The position numbers and the translations under genes were made by a program. Below, one piece after another: positions 51,579 through 61,166 of a DNA stretch of 64,000 bases (positions are counted from its first letter, which is position 1; each line of letters starts with the position of its first letter). Origin of the DNA: Hyphomicrobiales bacterium (GTDB taxonomy: Bacteria > Pseudomonadota > Alphaproteobacteria > Rhizobiales > Rhizobiaceae). The DNA lies in NCBI GenBank assembly GCA_017305925.1, contig JAFKJW010000056.1, positions 1 through 64,000 on the forward strand. The letters run 5' to 3'. Below the pieces are notes generated by a model that was given only the letters and a program-made list of their open reading frames with translations, was not told the DNA's origin and did not search any database.

Positions 51579-52949
51579 ATGGACACCTCGCCCGCCCCCT
51601 TCGTGCCGCCGGCGCCGAAGCCACGCACCAGCCCGCCCTCGACGCTGGAGATGCTGCGGATCGTCTACCGCAACCCGCTCGAACTGTGGGGCGAGCCGTC
51701 CTACAACGAACCCTGGATCAGCGTGTCCGGTGTCGGCGGGCCGCTGGTGGTGGCGAACGATCCGGGGCTGATCCGCCACGTGCTGGTGGAGAACGCCAAG
51801 AACTACAAGATGGCGACGGTGCGCCAGCTCCTGCTGCGCCCCATCCTGCGCGACGGGCTGCTGACCGCCGAGGGCGAGGTCTGGAAGCGCTCGCGCAAGG
51901 CGATGGCGCCGGTCTTCACGCCGCGCAACATTTTCGGCTTCGCCGCGCCGATGCTGGCGCGCGCCGAGGGCTTCGCGGAGAAATACGAGGACGGCAGCAC
52001 GGTCGACGTCGCGCAGGAGATGACCATGCTCACCTACGACATCCTGGCCGAGACGCTGTTCTCCGGCGAGATCGCCGGGGAGAAAGGCAGCTTCGCCGAC
52101 GAGGTGGAGCGGCTGTTCGAGACGATGGGCCGGGTCGACCCGCTCGACCTCTTGCGCGCGCCGGAATGGCTGCCGCGCCTGACGCGGCTGCGCGGCCGCA
52201 GGACTCTCGCCTATTTCCGCAAGATCGTGCGCGACACGATGGAGATGCGCGCCGACAAGCTGAAGCGCGATCCGGGCGCCGCGCCGCAGGACTTCCTGAC
52301 CCTGCTTCTGAGGGCGGAAGGCCCGGAAGGCTTGAGCCGCGCCGAGATCGAGGACAACATCATCACCTTCATCGGCGCCGGCCACGAGACGACGGCCCGG
52401 GCGCTCGGCTGGACGCTCTACTGTCTCGCCGAGGCGCCGTGGGAGCGCGAGCCCATCGAAGCCGAGATCGACGCGGTTCTGGCACGCGAGCCCGACCCGG
52501 CAAAGTGGCTGGAGGCGATGCCGCTGACGCGCGCCGCTTTCGAGGAGGCGCTGCGCCTCTACCCGCCGGCGCCCTCGATCAACCGCGAGCCCATCGAGAC
52601 GGAGCAGTACGGGACGCTGACGCTGCGCAAGGGTGCCGCCGTGCTGGTCATGCCGTGGGTCATCCACCGCCACCGCAAATTGTGGGATCGGCCGGACGCT
52701 TTCCTGCCGGAGCGCTTTCACCCAGGCAACCGGGAAAAGATCGACCGCTTCCAGTACCTGCCCTTCGGCGCCGGCCAGAGGGTATGCATCGGCGCGGCCT
52801 TCGCCATGCAGGAGGCGATCATCGCGCTCGCCGTGCTGCTGTCGCGCTATCGCTTCGACACGGTGGCCGAAACGAAGCCATGGCCGGTGCAGAAGCTGAC
52901 CACCCAGCCGGAGGGCGGCCTTCCCATGACCGTGACGCGGCGCAGATGA
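51579..52949 (+). CDS. Cytochrome P450
   Basis: A 456-residue heme monooxygenase. The I-helix motif is FIGAGHETTA (oxygen activation), the ExxR motif is EEALRLYPP, and the heme Cys ligand is in FGAGQRVCIG. There is no membrane anchor, as expected for a bacterial soluble P450; a ferredoxin and reductase would have to come from elsewhere. The substrate is unknown. It diverges from the caspase gene, and no redox partner or biosynthetic cluster lies next to it. Confidence 0.92.
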   Translation: MDTSPAPFVPPAPKPRTSPPSTLEMLRIVYRNPLELWGEPSYNEPWISVSGVGGPLVVANDPGLIRHVLVENAKNYKMATVRQLLLRPILRDGLLTAEGEVWKRSRKAMAPVFTPRNIFGFAAPMLARAEGFAEKYEDGSTVDVAQEMTMLTYDILAETLFSGEIAGEKGSFADEVERLFETMGRVDPLDLLRAPEWLPRLTRLRGRRTLAYFRKIVRDTMEMRADKLKRDPGAAPQDFLTLLLRAEGPEGLSRAEIEDNIITFIGAGHETTARALGWTLYCLAEAPWEREPIEAEIDAVLAREPDPAKWLEAMPLTRAAFEEALRLYPPAPSINREPIETEQYGTLTLRKGAAVLVMPWVIHRHRKLWDRPDAFLPERFHPGNREKIDRFQYLPFGAGQRVCIGAAFAMQEAIIALAVLLSRYRFDTVAETKPWPVQKLTTQPEGGLPMTVTRRR

Positions 52950-52994
52950 TCCTGTCTGCTGGCCCCGCAGGCCGGAATCGTGTATGATCCGGCC

Positions 52995-53198
52995 ATGGTC
53001 AAAACGGCGCAGAACTCCGCGGGCGGCGGAATTTCCCTGAAAGAGGCGATGCACCTCCAGGCGCTGGAGGGCAATCCGCTGGATGCCGAACAGGTTGCAA
53101 TGTTCGAGATGTTCGAGCGGGAAAACTGGCCGGAAGAAAAGCGTCTCAGCCATATCCGCCAGCGGGCGGCGGCGAGGCGACATATTGCTGCTGAATGA
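52995..53198 (+). CDS. VbhA-like antitoxin of a Fic system
   Basis: A small protein of 67 residues (a GTG at 52980 would give 72) encoded directly upstream of a Fic gene and overlapping it by four bases. It contains the ALEGNPLDAEQ segment typical of VbhA-type antitoxins, which block Fic AMP-transferase by inserting a Glu into the active site. The Glu (residue 25) is present; the Ser/Thr four positions before it in the published motif is a Leu here. The start codon choice is uncertain because neither has a good ribosome binding site. Confidence 0.7.
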   Translation: MVKTAQNSAGGGISLKEAMHLQALEGNPLDAEQVAMFEMFERENWPEEKRLSHIRQRAAARRHIAAE

Positions 53199-53763
53199 GC
53201 GAAGATCCTTATTGCTATCCTCCGGATCACACCGTTCTTCGCAACAAGCTTGATATCCGTGACGCTGACGAGCTGGATTATATCGAACGCGAGTTCGTAT
53301 CTCACCGCATGCGCGCCGGCGTTCCCACCGGTCGCTTCGACCTCGCTCATCTGAAGGCGATCCACCGGCATCTTTTCCGGGACATCTACGCCTGGGCCGG
53401 CGAGCTGCGCACGGTCGAGATCAGCAAGGGCGGCAGCCGGTTCCAGTTTCGCCGCTTCATCGAGACGGGCATGGCCGACGTGCACCGCCGCCTCGTCGAG
53501 ACGCGCTTCCTGCGCGACCTGTCGGCAGAGGATTCGCGCGCGAGGCCGGCTGCATCCTCGGCGACGTGAACCACGTCCATCCCTTCCGAGAGGGCAACGG
53601 GCGCACGCAGATGCTCTACCTCAAGCAGCTCGCCACGCAGGCCGGCCACGCGCTCGACCTCTCGCGCATCGATCGCGACGCCTGGATGGCGGCATCGCGC
53701 CAAGCCAATATCGGACGCTACGAAGCCATGGGCGCCTGCATCGCCGCCGCGCTCGACGGCTGA
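53195..53763 (+). pseudogene. Fic-domain AMP-transferase gene, frameshifted
   Basis: Fic enzymes transfer AMP from ATP to target proteins. The first frame (53195-53569) encodes the N-terminal half of a Fic domain (LKAIHRHLFRDIYAWAGELR and the strand SKGGSRFQF), then changes to unrelated residues and a stop. The second frame continues as FAREAGCILGDVNHVHPFRE, then GNGRTQMLYL, ending at 53763. One missing base between 53530 and 53533 explains everything. The Fic motif is HPFREGNGRTQ; the Arg that usually follows is Met. With this sequence no complete Fic protein can be made. Confidence 0.82.
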
Positions 53764-53776
53764 CGCTGCTTCCGGA

Positions 53777-54154
53777 TCAGCGGCCGCCCTGAAAAATGTT
53801 CTCCACATGGACGGGCCAGCGGCGCGGCAGGACGGCCACCATGTCGAAACGCAGCGAAAGGCGCGCGTAGTCGGGCTGGCGCACCAGCCAGAGGTCGGCC
53901 GCGCCTTCGATGCGGCGCTCCGACATCCGGCCGATCGCCTCCATGGCCTCGACGAGCGTCGGCCGCGCCTTCACCTCCACGATCAGCACGAGGTCGCGGC
54001 GGCGCGCGATCAGGTCGATCTCGCCGAGCTTGGTGCGGTAGCGCCGCGCCACGATGCGATAGCCCTTGACCAGGAGCGCCAGCGCGGCGAGCCATTCGGC
54101 GCGATGGCCGAGCCGGTAGGCCGTCAGACGGCGCGGCGCGGCGTCAGGACGCAT
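53777..54154 (-). CDS. yraN: UPF0102 protein YraN
   Basis: A 125-residue protein of the YraN/UPF0102 family, which has an endonuclease-like fold (the GEIDLIARR and IVEVKAR segments carry the acidic and Lys residues). No activity is established. It overlaps rsmI by 11 bases and, with the facing lpoA-like gene, recreates the yraL-yraM-yraN neighbourhood known from enterobacteria. Confidence 0.92.
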   Translation of the reverse strand: MRPDAAPRRLTAYRLGHRAEWLAALALLVKGYRIVARRYRTKLGEIDLIARRRDLVLIVEVKARPTLVEAMEAIGRMSERRIEGAADLWLVRQPDYARLSLRFDMVAVLPRRWPVHVENIFQGGR

Positions 54155-55091
54155 CGCGCGCGGCCTTGAGCGCCAGCAGGCGGCGGTAGAGCTCGGGCTT
54201 CTTCGCTCCGGTCATGCGCGCCGCCTCGCCGGCCGCCTTCGATGCCGGCATTTCCGCCGCGAGCGACAGGAGCAGGCGGTCGATATCCTCCGCATCCGCC
54301 TCGGCCGCCGCGGGCGGACCGATACAGACGACGACCTCGCCCTTCGGCGCGCCGGCGGCGTCGTAGTGCGCCGCCAACTCAGGAAGTGTCCCGGTGCGGA
54401 ACTCCTCGAAGGCCTTGGTCAGCTCGCGGCCGACCGCGGCGGAACGCCCGCCCAGGACCTCTGCCATGGCGGCGAGCGAATCGGCCAGCCGGCGCGGCGA
54501 CTCGAAGAAGACCAGCGTGGCCGGCACCGCTTTCAGCGCCTCCAGCCGCGTCCGGCGGGCGCCGTCCTTCACCGGCAGGAACCCGGCGAAGAGGAAGGCG
54601 TCGGACGGCAGGCCGGACGCCGTGAGCGCGGCGAGCACCGCCGAGGCGCCGGGAACCGGCACGATTCGGATGCCGGCGGCCCGCGCGGCCTCCACCAGCC
54701 TGTAGCCCGGATCGGAGACCAGCGGCGTGCCGGCGTCGGAGACCAGCGCCACGCTCCTGCCCTCCTCCAGAGCGGCGATGAGGCGCGGGCCGGCCTCGGC
54801 GGCATTGTGCTCGTGATAGGCGACCGGCTTCTGGCGTATGCCGTAGCGGTCGAGCAGCACGCGGGTGACGCGGGTGTCCTCGCAGGCCAGCACGTCGCAG
54901 GCGGCCAGCGTCTCCAGCGCCCGCAGCGTGATGTCCGCCAGATTGCCGATCGGGGTCGCCACCAGATAGAGCGCCGGCTCAAGCGGCCGCGCGGCGATCT
55001 CCGTCCCCGCGATTACGTAGCCGGCAGCGCGGTTTTCCACATCGTCTCCCCGAATGACGCCGGATCGATCCGACGCGCCAAGCATTGACAC
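54144..55091 (-). CDS. rsmI: 16S rRNA (cytidine-1402-2'-O)-methyltransferase
   Basis: Methylates C1402 of 16S rRNA to tune decoding. The 315-residue protein has the RsmI/YraL signatures [15 protein letters not shown] near the N-terminus, [21 protein letters not shown] and [14 protein letters not shown] at 55091 is used here; an ATG at 55085 is equally possible. It faces the LpoA-like lipoprotein gene across a 49-base divergent spacer. Confidence 0.94.
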   Translation of the reverse strand: MSMLGASDRSGVIRGDDVENRAAGYVIAGTEIAARPLEPALYLVATPIGNLADITLRALETLAACDVLACEDTRVTRVLLDRYGIRQKPVAYHEHNAAEAGPRLIAALEEGRSVALVSDAGTPLVSDPGYRLVEAARAAGIRIVPVPGASAVLAALTASGLPSDAFLFAGFLPVKDGARRTRLEALKAVPATLVFFESPRRLADSLAAMAEVLGGRSAAVGRELTKAFEEFRTGTLPELAAHYDAAGAPKGEVVVCIGPPAAAEADAEDIDRLLLSLAAEMPASKAAGEAARMTGAKKPELYRRLLALKAARDAS

Positions 55092-55140
55092 GGACGGGCG
55101 GGGGTTGCAAAGCGCGCGCTCGCAACGCCATGGCGGACCG

Positions 55141-56343
55141 ATGACGCCCTTTCCCTCCAGACGCCGACTGCTTTCCGGATTGGCCTTAGCCGGGCTCTGC
55201 CTCGCAAGCTGTCAATCCGTGCCGTCCGGCGTTCCGGACGCGCCGCAAGCCCAGCCGCAGACGCCTGCGGTCTCCGAAACCCTGCCCCCACCGAAAGGCG
55301 AGACCATGGGCACGGGAACGGTGCGGGCTGCGATGCTCCTGCCGCTTTCGGCCACCGGCAACAGCGGCAGGATCGGCACGGAGCTGAAGAACGCCGCGCT
55401 GCTGGCGCTGGAGGACCTCGGCCCGCAGAACATCGAGATCGTGGTCAAGGACACCGCCGGCGAGCCGGCTGAGGCCGAGGCCATGGCGACGGAAGCGACG
55501 GCGGAGGGCTCCTCCGTGGTGCTCGGCCCCGTCTTCGCACAGGAAGTCGCCCGCGCGGCGGGCGTGCTGCGGCAGGCCGGCAAGATCGACATCGCCTTCT
55601 CCTCCGACCAGTCCGTTGCCGGCGGCGGCGTCTATCTCAACTCCTTCCTGCCGCAAAGCGTGGTGGACCGCACCGCCGCCTATGCGTTCGGGCAGGGCTA
55701 CAAGAGCTTCGTGGCGCTGGTGCAGAACACCGCCGCCGGTACGCTCGCCGAGCGGCAATTGCGGGAGACCCTGCAGGAACTGGGCGGCACGCTGCTGCAG
55801 GTCGAGCGATACGAGCCGAACGACGCCTCGGTGCAGACGGCCGCTGCCGCAATCGCCGCCAAGGCGAACGAGGCGCAGGCGATCTTCATCCCCGACGGCG
55901 GCAACAGCCCCGCCGCAATTACCTCGGCGCTGCGCTCCAACGGCGTCGACCTGTCGACGAAGAAGCTGCTGGGCACGGCGCTGTGGAACACGGCCGCGCT
56001 GGGCGACCCAGCGCTGGCCGGCGCGTGGTTCGCCGACCTCGACCAGGAGCGGATCAGCGCGTTCAAGGCCCGCTACAAGGAAAAATTCGGCGCCGAACCG
56101 TCGACCAACGCGGTGCTCGGCTACGACAGCGTGGCGCTCGCCATCGCCATCGTGCGCAGCCACGGGCCGGTCGGCTTCACGCCGGGGGTGATCGAGTCGC
56201 GCGGCGGCTTCACCGGCTATGGCGGGGTGTTCCGCTTCGGCCATGACGGCTCCAACCAACGCGCCTATGCCGTCTACGAGGTGGAGGCGGGCGGCCGGCG
56301 CAAGCTGGTCAGCCCCGCCCCGACGAGCTTTGGCGGAAGCTGA
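55141..56343 (+). CDS. LpoA-like penicillin-binding protein activator lipoprotein
   Basis: A 400-residue outer membrane lipoprotein of the LppC/LpoA family. The lipobox is LASC at about residues 23-26, followed by a Pro/Gln-rich linker and a periplasmic-binding-protein-like domain (about 60-380). The E. coli LpoA activates PBP1a; in alphaproteobacteria the partner is not known, so the activator role is transferred by homology only. It lies divergent from rsmI, which is the conserved place for it. Confidence 0.85.
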   Translation: MTPFPSRRRLLSGLALAGLCLASCQSVPSGVPDAPQAQPQTPAVSETLPPPKGETMGTGTVRAAMLLPLSATGNSGRIGTELKNAALLALEDLGPQNIEIVVKDTAGEPAEAEAMATEATAEGSSVVLGPVFAQEVARAAGVLRQAGKIDIAFSSDQSVAGGGVYLNSFLPQSVVDRTAAYAFGQGYKSFVALVQNTAAGTLAERQLRETLQELGGTLLQVERYEPNDASVQTAAAAIAAKANEAQAIFIPDGGNSPAAITSALRSNGVDLSTKKLLGTALWNTAALGDPALAGAWFADLDQERISAFKARYKEKFGAEPSTNAVLGYDSVALAIAIVRSHGPVGFTPGVIESRGGFTGYGGVFRFGHDGSNQRAYAVYEVEAGGRRKLVSPAPTSFGGS

Positions 56344-56358
56344 GGCAGGTCCGCACCG

Positions 56359-56793
56359 TCAGCGCTGCGCGACGAGGATCGCGCCGCCGCCGATCAGGAG
56401 AACCCCCAGCCAGTTCGTCAGGCTGAGCCGCTCGCCGAGGAAGAGGACGCCGACGACGGCGACCATCACGACGCTCAGCTTGTCGATCGGCGCAACCCGC
56501 GCGGCATCGCCGATCTTGAGGGCGCGGAAGTAGCAGAGCCAGGAGGCGCCCGTCGCCAACCCGGACAGCACCAGGAACAGCCAGGTCCGGCCGGATACGG
56601 CAGCCGGCGCGTGCAGCTTGCCGGTCGTCGCCAGCAGCGCCGCCAGCACGGCGAGAATCACCACGGTGCGGATCAGCGTCGCCATGTCGGAATCGATATC
56701 GTGGACGCCGACCTTGGCGAAGATCGCGGTCAGCGCCGCGAAGACCGCCGAGAGCAGCGCCCAGACTATCCACGAGGACGTATAGTCAGCCAT
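56359..56793 (-). CDS. Short EamA-family membrane protein
   Basis: A 144-residue protein with one EamA unit of five membrane helices, ending with the family segment LGVLLIGGGAILVA. Such half-size DMT proteins may dimerise to form a transporter. The substrate is unknown. It converges on the LpoA-like gene (15 bases between stops). Confidence 0.85.
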   Translation of the reverse strand: MADYTSSWIVWALLSAVFAALTAIFAKVGVHDIDSDMATLIRTVVILAVLAALLATTGKLHAPAAVSGRTWLFLVLSGLATGASWLCYFRALKIGDAARVAPIDKLSVVMVAVVGVLFLGERLSLTNWLGVLLIGGGAILVAQR

Positions 56794-56838
56794 GATCGCT
56801 CCCTCTGCGCCGCACGGACCATGGTGGACGCGCCGCGC

Positions 56839-58080
56839 TCAGCGCGCAAGGTCGGCGACCAGCGCGTCGAGCACCGCCATGCCTGCGGGCGTGGCGCGCA
56901 GGCCCGAATTGCCGACCGGCGCCACCAGCCCCTCCTGCCGTAAAAGCGCCACGCGGTCGGACGGCAGCGGGCGGCCGGAAAGCGCCTCGTAGCGGATAAG
57001 GTCGATCCCCTCCGCCAGCCGCAGCCCCATCATCAGGAACTCGTCGGCCTCCTCCTCGCGCGACAGGATCTCGCCGCCGGAAAGGCCATGCCCCTTCACC
57101 TCCACCTGCCCCAGCCATGCCTCGGGGAATTTCTCCGTGAAGGTGACGACGCGGCGCCCGTCCTCGACATAGCGCCCGTGCGCCCCCGGACCCACGCCGA
57201 CATATTCGCCATACCGCCAGTAGGTGAGATTGTGGCGGCTCTCGCAGCCCGGCTTGGCATGGTTGGAAATCTCGTAGGCGGGCAGACCGTGCGCCGCCGT
57301 CACCTCCTGCGTCGCCTCGTAGAGGTCGGCCGCCGCATCCGCATCCGGGACGACGAGCTTGCCGGCCGCGTAGAGATCGTGGAAGCGCGTGCCCTCCTCG
57401 ATGGTGAGCTGGTAGAGCGAGAGGTGGTCGACCGCATAGCCGATCGCCCGCTTCAGCTCTTCCGTCCAGGCGGCCGGCGTCTGGCCGGGACGCGCATAGA
57501 TGAGGTCGAAGGAGAGCCGCGGGAAAATCTCGCGCGCCAGCCCGATCGCCTTCAGCGCCTCCTCCACGTCGTGCAGCCGGCCGAGGAACTTCAGGTCAGC
57601 ATCGTTCAGCGCCTGCACGCCGAGCGACACCCTGTTCACGCCGGCGGCGCGGTAGCCTCGGAAGCGCTCCGCCTCCACCGAGGACGGGTTGGCCTCCAGC
57701 GTGATCTCGATGCCGTCGGGCACCGTCCAGTTGGCGGACACGGCGTCGAGGACGGCTGCCACCGTCTCCGGCTTCATCAGCGAGGGCGTGCCGCCGCCGA
57801 TGAAGATGCTGGTGACGGTGCGCGGGCCGGTGCGGCGGCGGCGGTCGGCCAGTTCGGCACGGAAGGCCGCCGCATAGCGCTCCTGGTCGACGCCGCGATG
57901 GCGGACATGGCTGTTGAAGTCGCAATAGGGGCACTTGGCCGCACAGAACGGCCAGTGGACGTAAACGCCGAAACCGGGATCGCGGTCCACGGTACGGCGC
58001 GGGAGCGCCACCACCGCGCCGTCGTCGCGGCAGTCGCGCGGGGCAAGGCCCGCCGGCGTCGGACGAAGCTCCTGCTCCAC
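56839..58080 (-). CDS. hemW: Radical SAM heme chaperone HemW
   Basis: Binds heme and a 4Fe-4S cluster and helps insert heme into respiratory proteins. The 413-residue protein has the HemW cluster motif CAAKCPYC (Cys-x3-Cys-x2-Cys), IFIGGGTPSL and the family C-terminal domain. It starts with GTG 58080, three bases after the rdgB stop, and so is cotranscribed with rph-VOC-rdgB. Confidence 0.93.
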   Translation of the reverse strand: MEQELRPTPAGLAPRDCRDDGAVVALPRRTVDRDPGFGVYVHWPFCAAKCPYCDFNSHVRHRGVDQERYAAAFRAELADRRRRTGPRTVTSIFIGGGTPSLMKPETVAAVLDAVSANWTVPDGIEITLEANPSSVEAERFRGYRAAGVNRVSLGVQALNDADLKFLGRLHDVEEALKAIGLAREIFPRLSFDLIYARPGQTPAAWTEELKRAIGYAVDHLSLYQLTIEEGTRFHDLYAAGKLVVPDADAAADLYEATQEVTAAHGLPAYEISNHAKPGCESRHNLTYWRYGEYVGVGPGAHGRYVEDGRRVVTFTEKFPEAWLGQVEVKGHGLSGGEILSREEEADEFLMMGLRLAEGIDLIRYEALSGRPLPSDRVALLRQEGLVAPVGNSGLRATPAGMAVLDALVADLAR

Positions 58081-58083
58081 GGC

Positions 58084-58731
58084 TCAGGCCGATCCCAGCC
58101 GCGCCCGGGCGAACTTCCGGAAGGCGCGGGCGCGGTGCGACAGCGCGTCCGCCTGGCCCGGCTTCCAGCCGTGCTTTTCCTCCGCGCTCATCTCGCCGAA
58201 GGTGCGGGCATGGCCGAGCGGCAGGAAGACGGGATCGTAGCCGAAACCCTTGTCGCCGCGCGGCGGCCAAACGAGATGGCCCTCCGCCTCGCCGCGGAAA
58301 TACTCCGCCTCGCCGTCCGGCCAGCAGAGGCAGAGGACGGCGACGAAACGGCCGGTGCGGGCCGCCGGATCGGTCGCGCCCTTCTCCTTCAGCAGGCGCT
58401 CGGTCTTCTCCATGGCCATCATGAAGTCGCGCGTGCCGTCCGGCCTTTCGGCCCAGTTGGCGGTGTAGACGCCCGGCTGGCCGTCCAGCGCGTCCACCAC
58501 GAGGCCGGAATCGTCCGACATGGCCGGCAGGCCGGTCGCGCCGGCGGCGGCGAAGGCCTTGATGTAGGCGTTCTCCTCGAAGGTCGTGCCGGTTTCCTCC
58601 GGCTCGGGCAGGCCGAATTCCTTCGCCGACTTCGTCGCGATGCCGAAGGGCGCGGTGAGGTCGGCGAACTCCCGCAGCTTGCCGGCATTGTGGGAGGCGA
58701 CGACCAGCGTCCGCCCTTTCAGGTCCTTCAT
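58084..58731 (-). CDS. rdgB: XTP/dITP pyrophosphatase
   Basis: Removes non-canonical purine nucleotides from the pool. The 215-residue protein begins with the [12 protein letters not shown] nucleotide-binding segment and has [12 protein letters not shown] and the GYDPVFLP segment of the HAM1 family. The ATG at 58731 overlaps the stop of the upstream VOC gene (ATGA), which decides the start over an upstream in-frame ATG. Confidence 0.93.
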   Translation of the reverse strand: MKDLKGRTLVVASHNAGKLREFADLTAPFGIATKSAKEFGLPEPEETGTTFEENAYIKAFAAAGATGLPAMSDDSGLVVDALDGQPGVYTANWAERPDGTRDFMMAMEKTERLLKEKGATDPAARTGRFVAVLCLCWPDGEAEYFRGEAEGHLVWPPRGDKGFGYDPVFLPLGHARTFGEMSAEEKHGWKPGQADALSHRARAFRKFARARLGSA

Positions 58732-59141
58732 CGAAAACCCCATATGCGCGGCTCGGCGAATTCCAGCGAATTGCCGGACGGATCGCGGATGTAGATGGAG
58801 CGGCCGCCACTGGGCCATTCGAAATCGGCCTCGACGGCGATGCCCTCGGCTTCGAAATGCGCCTTCCAGCGGTCGATCTCGGCGGCGCTCGCGGCAAAGC
58901 ACAGATGCCCCTGCCCGACCGCGCCATGCGGCGGCACCGGCAGCTTCGCGTCCGGCCGCGGCGGCTGACGCGTCGCCTCCGCGTCGAACAGCAGCACGAC
59001 GCCCTCGCCGCAGCGGAAGAAGACATGGCGGCCCTCGACGCGGACGATCCGCTCCAGCCCCAGCACCCCGCCGTAAAAGGCTTCCGCCGCCGCCAGGTCG
59101 GTGACGTAGAGCGCCGATTCGAGGACGGCCGAGGGGGTCAT
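58728..59141 (-). CDS. VOC-family (glyoxalase/bleomycin resistance) protein
   Basis: A 137-residue vicinal oxygen chelate protein: two beta-alpha-beta-beta-beta units with [18 protein letters not shown] and the second His/Glu strand [14 protein letters not shown]. Whether it is a glyoxalase, dioxygenase or resistance protein cannot be told. It sits between rph and rdgB in one operon. Confidence 0.88.
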   Translation of the reverse strand: MTPSAVLESALYVTDLAAAEAFYGGVLGLERIVRVEGRHVFFRCGEGVVLLFDAEATRQPPRPDAKLPVPPHGAVGQGHLCFAASAAEIDRWKAHFEAEGIAVEADFEWPSGGRSIYIRDPSGNSLEFAEPRIWGFR

Positions 59142-59149
59142 CGGAGAAC

Positions 59150-59866
59150 CTACCCCACCGCCATCTGCTGGAGGCCGACCAGCCGCCTGATGCCGTTGCG
59201 CGCCAGCCCCATCAGCGCGGCGAACTGCTCCTCGCTGAACGGCTCGCCTTCGGCCGTGCCCTGGACCTCGACGATGCCGCCCTTGCCGGTCATGACGAAA
59301 TTGGCGTCGGTGCCAGCCGAGGAATCCTCCAGATAGTCGAGGTCGATCACCGGCTCGCCGCCATGGATGCCGCAGGAGATCGCCGCGACGTGATCCTTCA
59401 GCACCCTGGACACCGACACCATCTGCCGCGCCTCCATCCAGCGCAGGCAGTCGTGGAGAGCGATCCAGCCGCCGGTGATGGAGGCCGTGCGCGTGCCGCC
59501 GTCGGCCTGGATGACGTCGCAGTCCACCGTGATCTGGCGCTCGCCGAGCGCCTGAAGGTCGACCACCGCACGAAGCGACCGGCCGATGAGGCGCTGGATC
59601 TCCAGCGTGCGCCCGCCCTGCCTGCCGGCGGAGGCCTCGCGGCGCATGCGCTCGCCGGTGGCGCGCGGCAGCATGCCGTATTCGGCCGTCACCCAGCCGC
59701 GGCCGCTGTTGCGCAGCCAGCCGGGCACCTTCTCCTCCAGGCTCGCCGTGCAGAGCACATGCGTGTCGCCGAACTTGACCAGGCAGGAACCTTCGGCGTG
59801 CTTGGAGACGTCACGCTCGAAAGAGATGGCGCGCATTTCGTCGGGCTGGCGTCTGGAGGGGCGCAT
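59150..59866 (-). CDS. rph: Ribonuclease PH
   Basis: Phosphorolytic 3'-5' exoribonuclease that trims tRNA 3' ends. The 238-residue protein starts [12 protein letters not shown] and has the GRSLRAVVD segment and the phosphate-binding [11 protein letters not shown] motif. It is divergent from hrcA, the normal rhizobial arrangement, and is followed by VOC, rdgB and hemW. Confidence 0.94.
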   Translation of the reverse strand: MRPSRRQPDEMRAISFERDVSKHAEGSCLVKFGDTHVLCTASLEEKVPGWLRNSGRGWVTAEYGMLPRATGERMRREASAGRQGGRTLEIQRLIGRSLRAVVDLQALGERQITVDCDVIQADGGTRTASITGGWIALHDCLRWMEARQMVSVSRVLKDHVAAISCGIHGGEPVIDLDYLEDSSAGTDANFVMTGKGGIVEVQGTAEGEPFSEEQFAALMGLARNGIRRLVGLQQMAVG

Positions 59867-60001
59867 CGGGGTCTCGGGCTCCGGGATTCGTCGCCGGCTT
59901 GTAGACGCGCGGGGCGGCCGGCGCAAAGGAAAAGCCGGCGGCGCGGGAGGTTGTGTTCGCGGATCGGGCCTCTATATTCCGGTTCCGAGGTTTGCCGCGC
60001 A

Positions 60002-61072
60002 ATGACAACGCCGATCACCGACCCGACCCTCCAGTCCCTCGACCTGCGCTCGCGCGATATCTTCCGGCGCATCGTCGAATCCTACCTGCGCGACGGCGAC
60101 CCCGTGGGCTCGCGCAACCTGTCGCGGCTCCTGCCCGCCTCGCTGTCGCCGGCGACGGTGCGCAACGTGATGAGCGATCTCGAACATCTCGGCCTCATCT
60201 ACGCGCCGCACATCTCGGCGGGACGGCTGCCGACGCAGAAGGGCCTGCGCTTCTTCGTCGACGCCTTCATGGAGTTCGGCGACCTTCCCGAGGAGGACCG
60301 GCGGGCGATCGAGGCGCAGGTCAAGGCGGCCGGCTCCGGCGCGTCGGTGGAGCACATCCTGACCGAGGCCAGCCAGATGCTGTCCGGCCTGTCGCGCGGC
60401 GCCGGCGTGGTGCTGACCGCGAAGAGCGAGACGCCGCTGAAGCACATCGAGTTCATCCAGCTCGACCCGACACGCGCGCTGGTCGTGCTGGTGTCGCAGG
60501 GCGGCGACGTGGAGAACCGCGTGGTCGAGCTGCCGGCCGGCGTAACCACCTCGCAGCTGCACGAGGCGTCCAACTATCTCAACGCGCATATACGCGGGCG
60601 TACGCTCGCCGAGGCGCGCGGCGAGGTCGAGCGGCTGAAGGCCGAGACGCGCCAGGCGCTCGACACGCTGTCGCAGGATCTCGTCGAAAGAGGGCTGGCG
60701 GTCTGGGCCGGCGGCGAGGCCGACGTGCCGGGCCGGCTCATCGTGCGCGGGCGGGCGAACCTCCTGGAAAACGTCACCGCGCAGGCCGACCTGGAGCTGC
60801 TCAAGCATCTTTTCGACGATCTGGAGACCAAGGACGGGCTGATCCAGCTCCTCGACATCGCGGAGGGCGGATCGGGCGTGCGCATCTTCATCGGCTCGGA
60901 AAACAAGCTTTTCTCGCTTTCCGGCTCCTCGCTCGTGGTGGCGCCCTACCGGGACAAGGACGCCAGGCTGGTCGGCGCGCTCGGCGTCATCGGCCCGACG
61001 CGGCTCAACTACGCCCGCATCGTGCCGATGGTCGACTACACCGCGCAGCTCGTCAGCCGCATGCTGCGCTAA
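60002..61072 (+). CDS. hrcA: Heat-inducible transcription repressor HrcA
   Basis: Represses groESL-type operons by binding CIRCE elements. The 356-residue protein has an N-terminal winged helix (about residues 10-85, [11 protein letters not shown] and SPATVRNVM) and the HrcA C-terminal GAF-like part, ending [20 protein letters not shown]. No CIRCE (TTAGCACTC-N9-GAGTGCTAA) is visible in front of hrcA or grpE, so autoregulation is not supported here. Confidence 0.95.
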   Translation: MTTPITDPTLQSLDLRSRDIFRRIVESYLRDGDPVGSRNLSRLLPASLSPATVRNVMSDLEHLGLIYAPHISAGRLPTQKGLRFFVDAFMEFGDLPEEDRRAIEAQVKAAGSGASVEHILTEASQMLSGLSRGAGVVLTAKSETPLKHIEFIQLDPTRALVVLVSQGGDVENRVVELPAGVTTSQLHEASNYLNAHIRGRTLAEARGEVERLKAETRQALDTLSQDLVERGLAVWAGGEADVPGRLIVRGRANLLENVTAQADLELLKHLFDDLETKDGLIQLLDIAEGGSGVRIFIGSENKLFSLSGSSLVVAPYRDKDARLVGALGVIGPTRLNYARIVPMVDYTAQLVSRMLR

Positions 61073-61098
61073 GGCTGTCCCGCAGGCCACGCCTGCAC

Positions 61099-61127
61099 CT
61101 TGATTTTTGCCGTTCGAACATCGATAT
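61099..61127 (+). promoter_or_regulatory. Probable RpoH promoter of grpE
   Basis: CTTGAT (61099-61104), 17-base spacer, CGATAT (61122-61127). Each hexamer is one base away from CTTGAA / CCATAT, with the same spacing as the hsp20 promoter. It would start transcription about 35 bases before grpE, independent of hrcA. Confidence 0.5.
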
Positions 61128-61166
61128 CGGGCGCAAATTCGTGGCCCCGAACGAGCAACGGAAAGC

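Noticed and set aside
59867..60001. Search for a CIRCE operator between rph and hrcA
   Set aside because: No TTAGCACTC/GAGTGCTAA pair is present there or in front of grpE.
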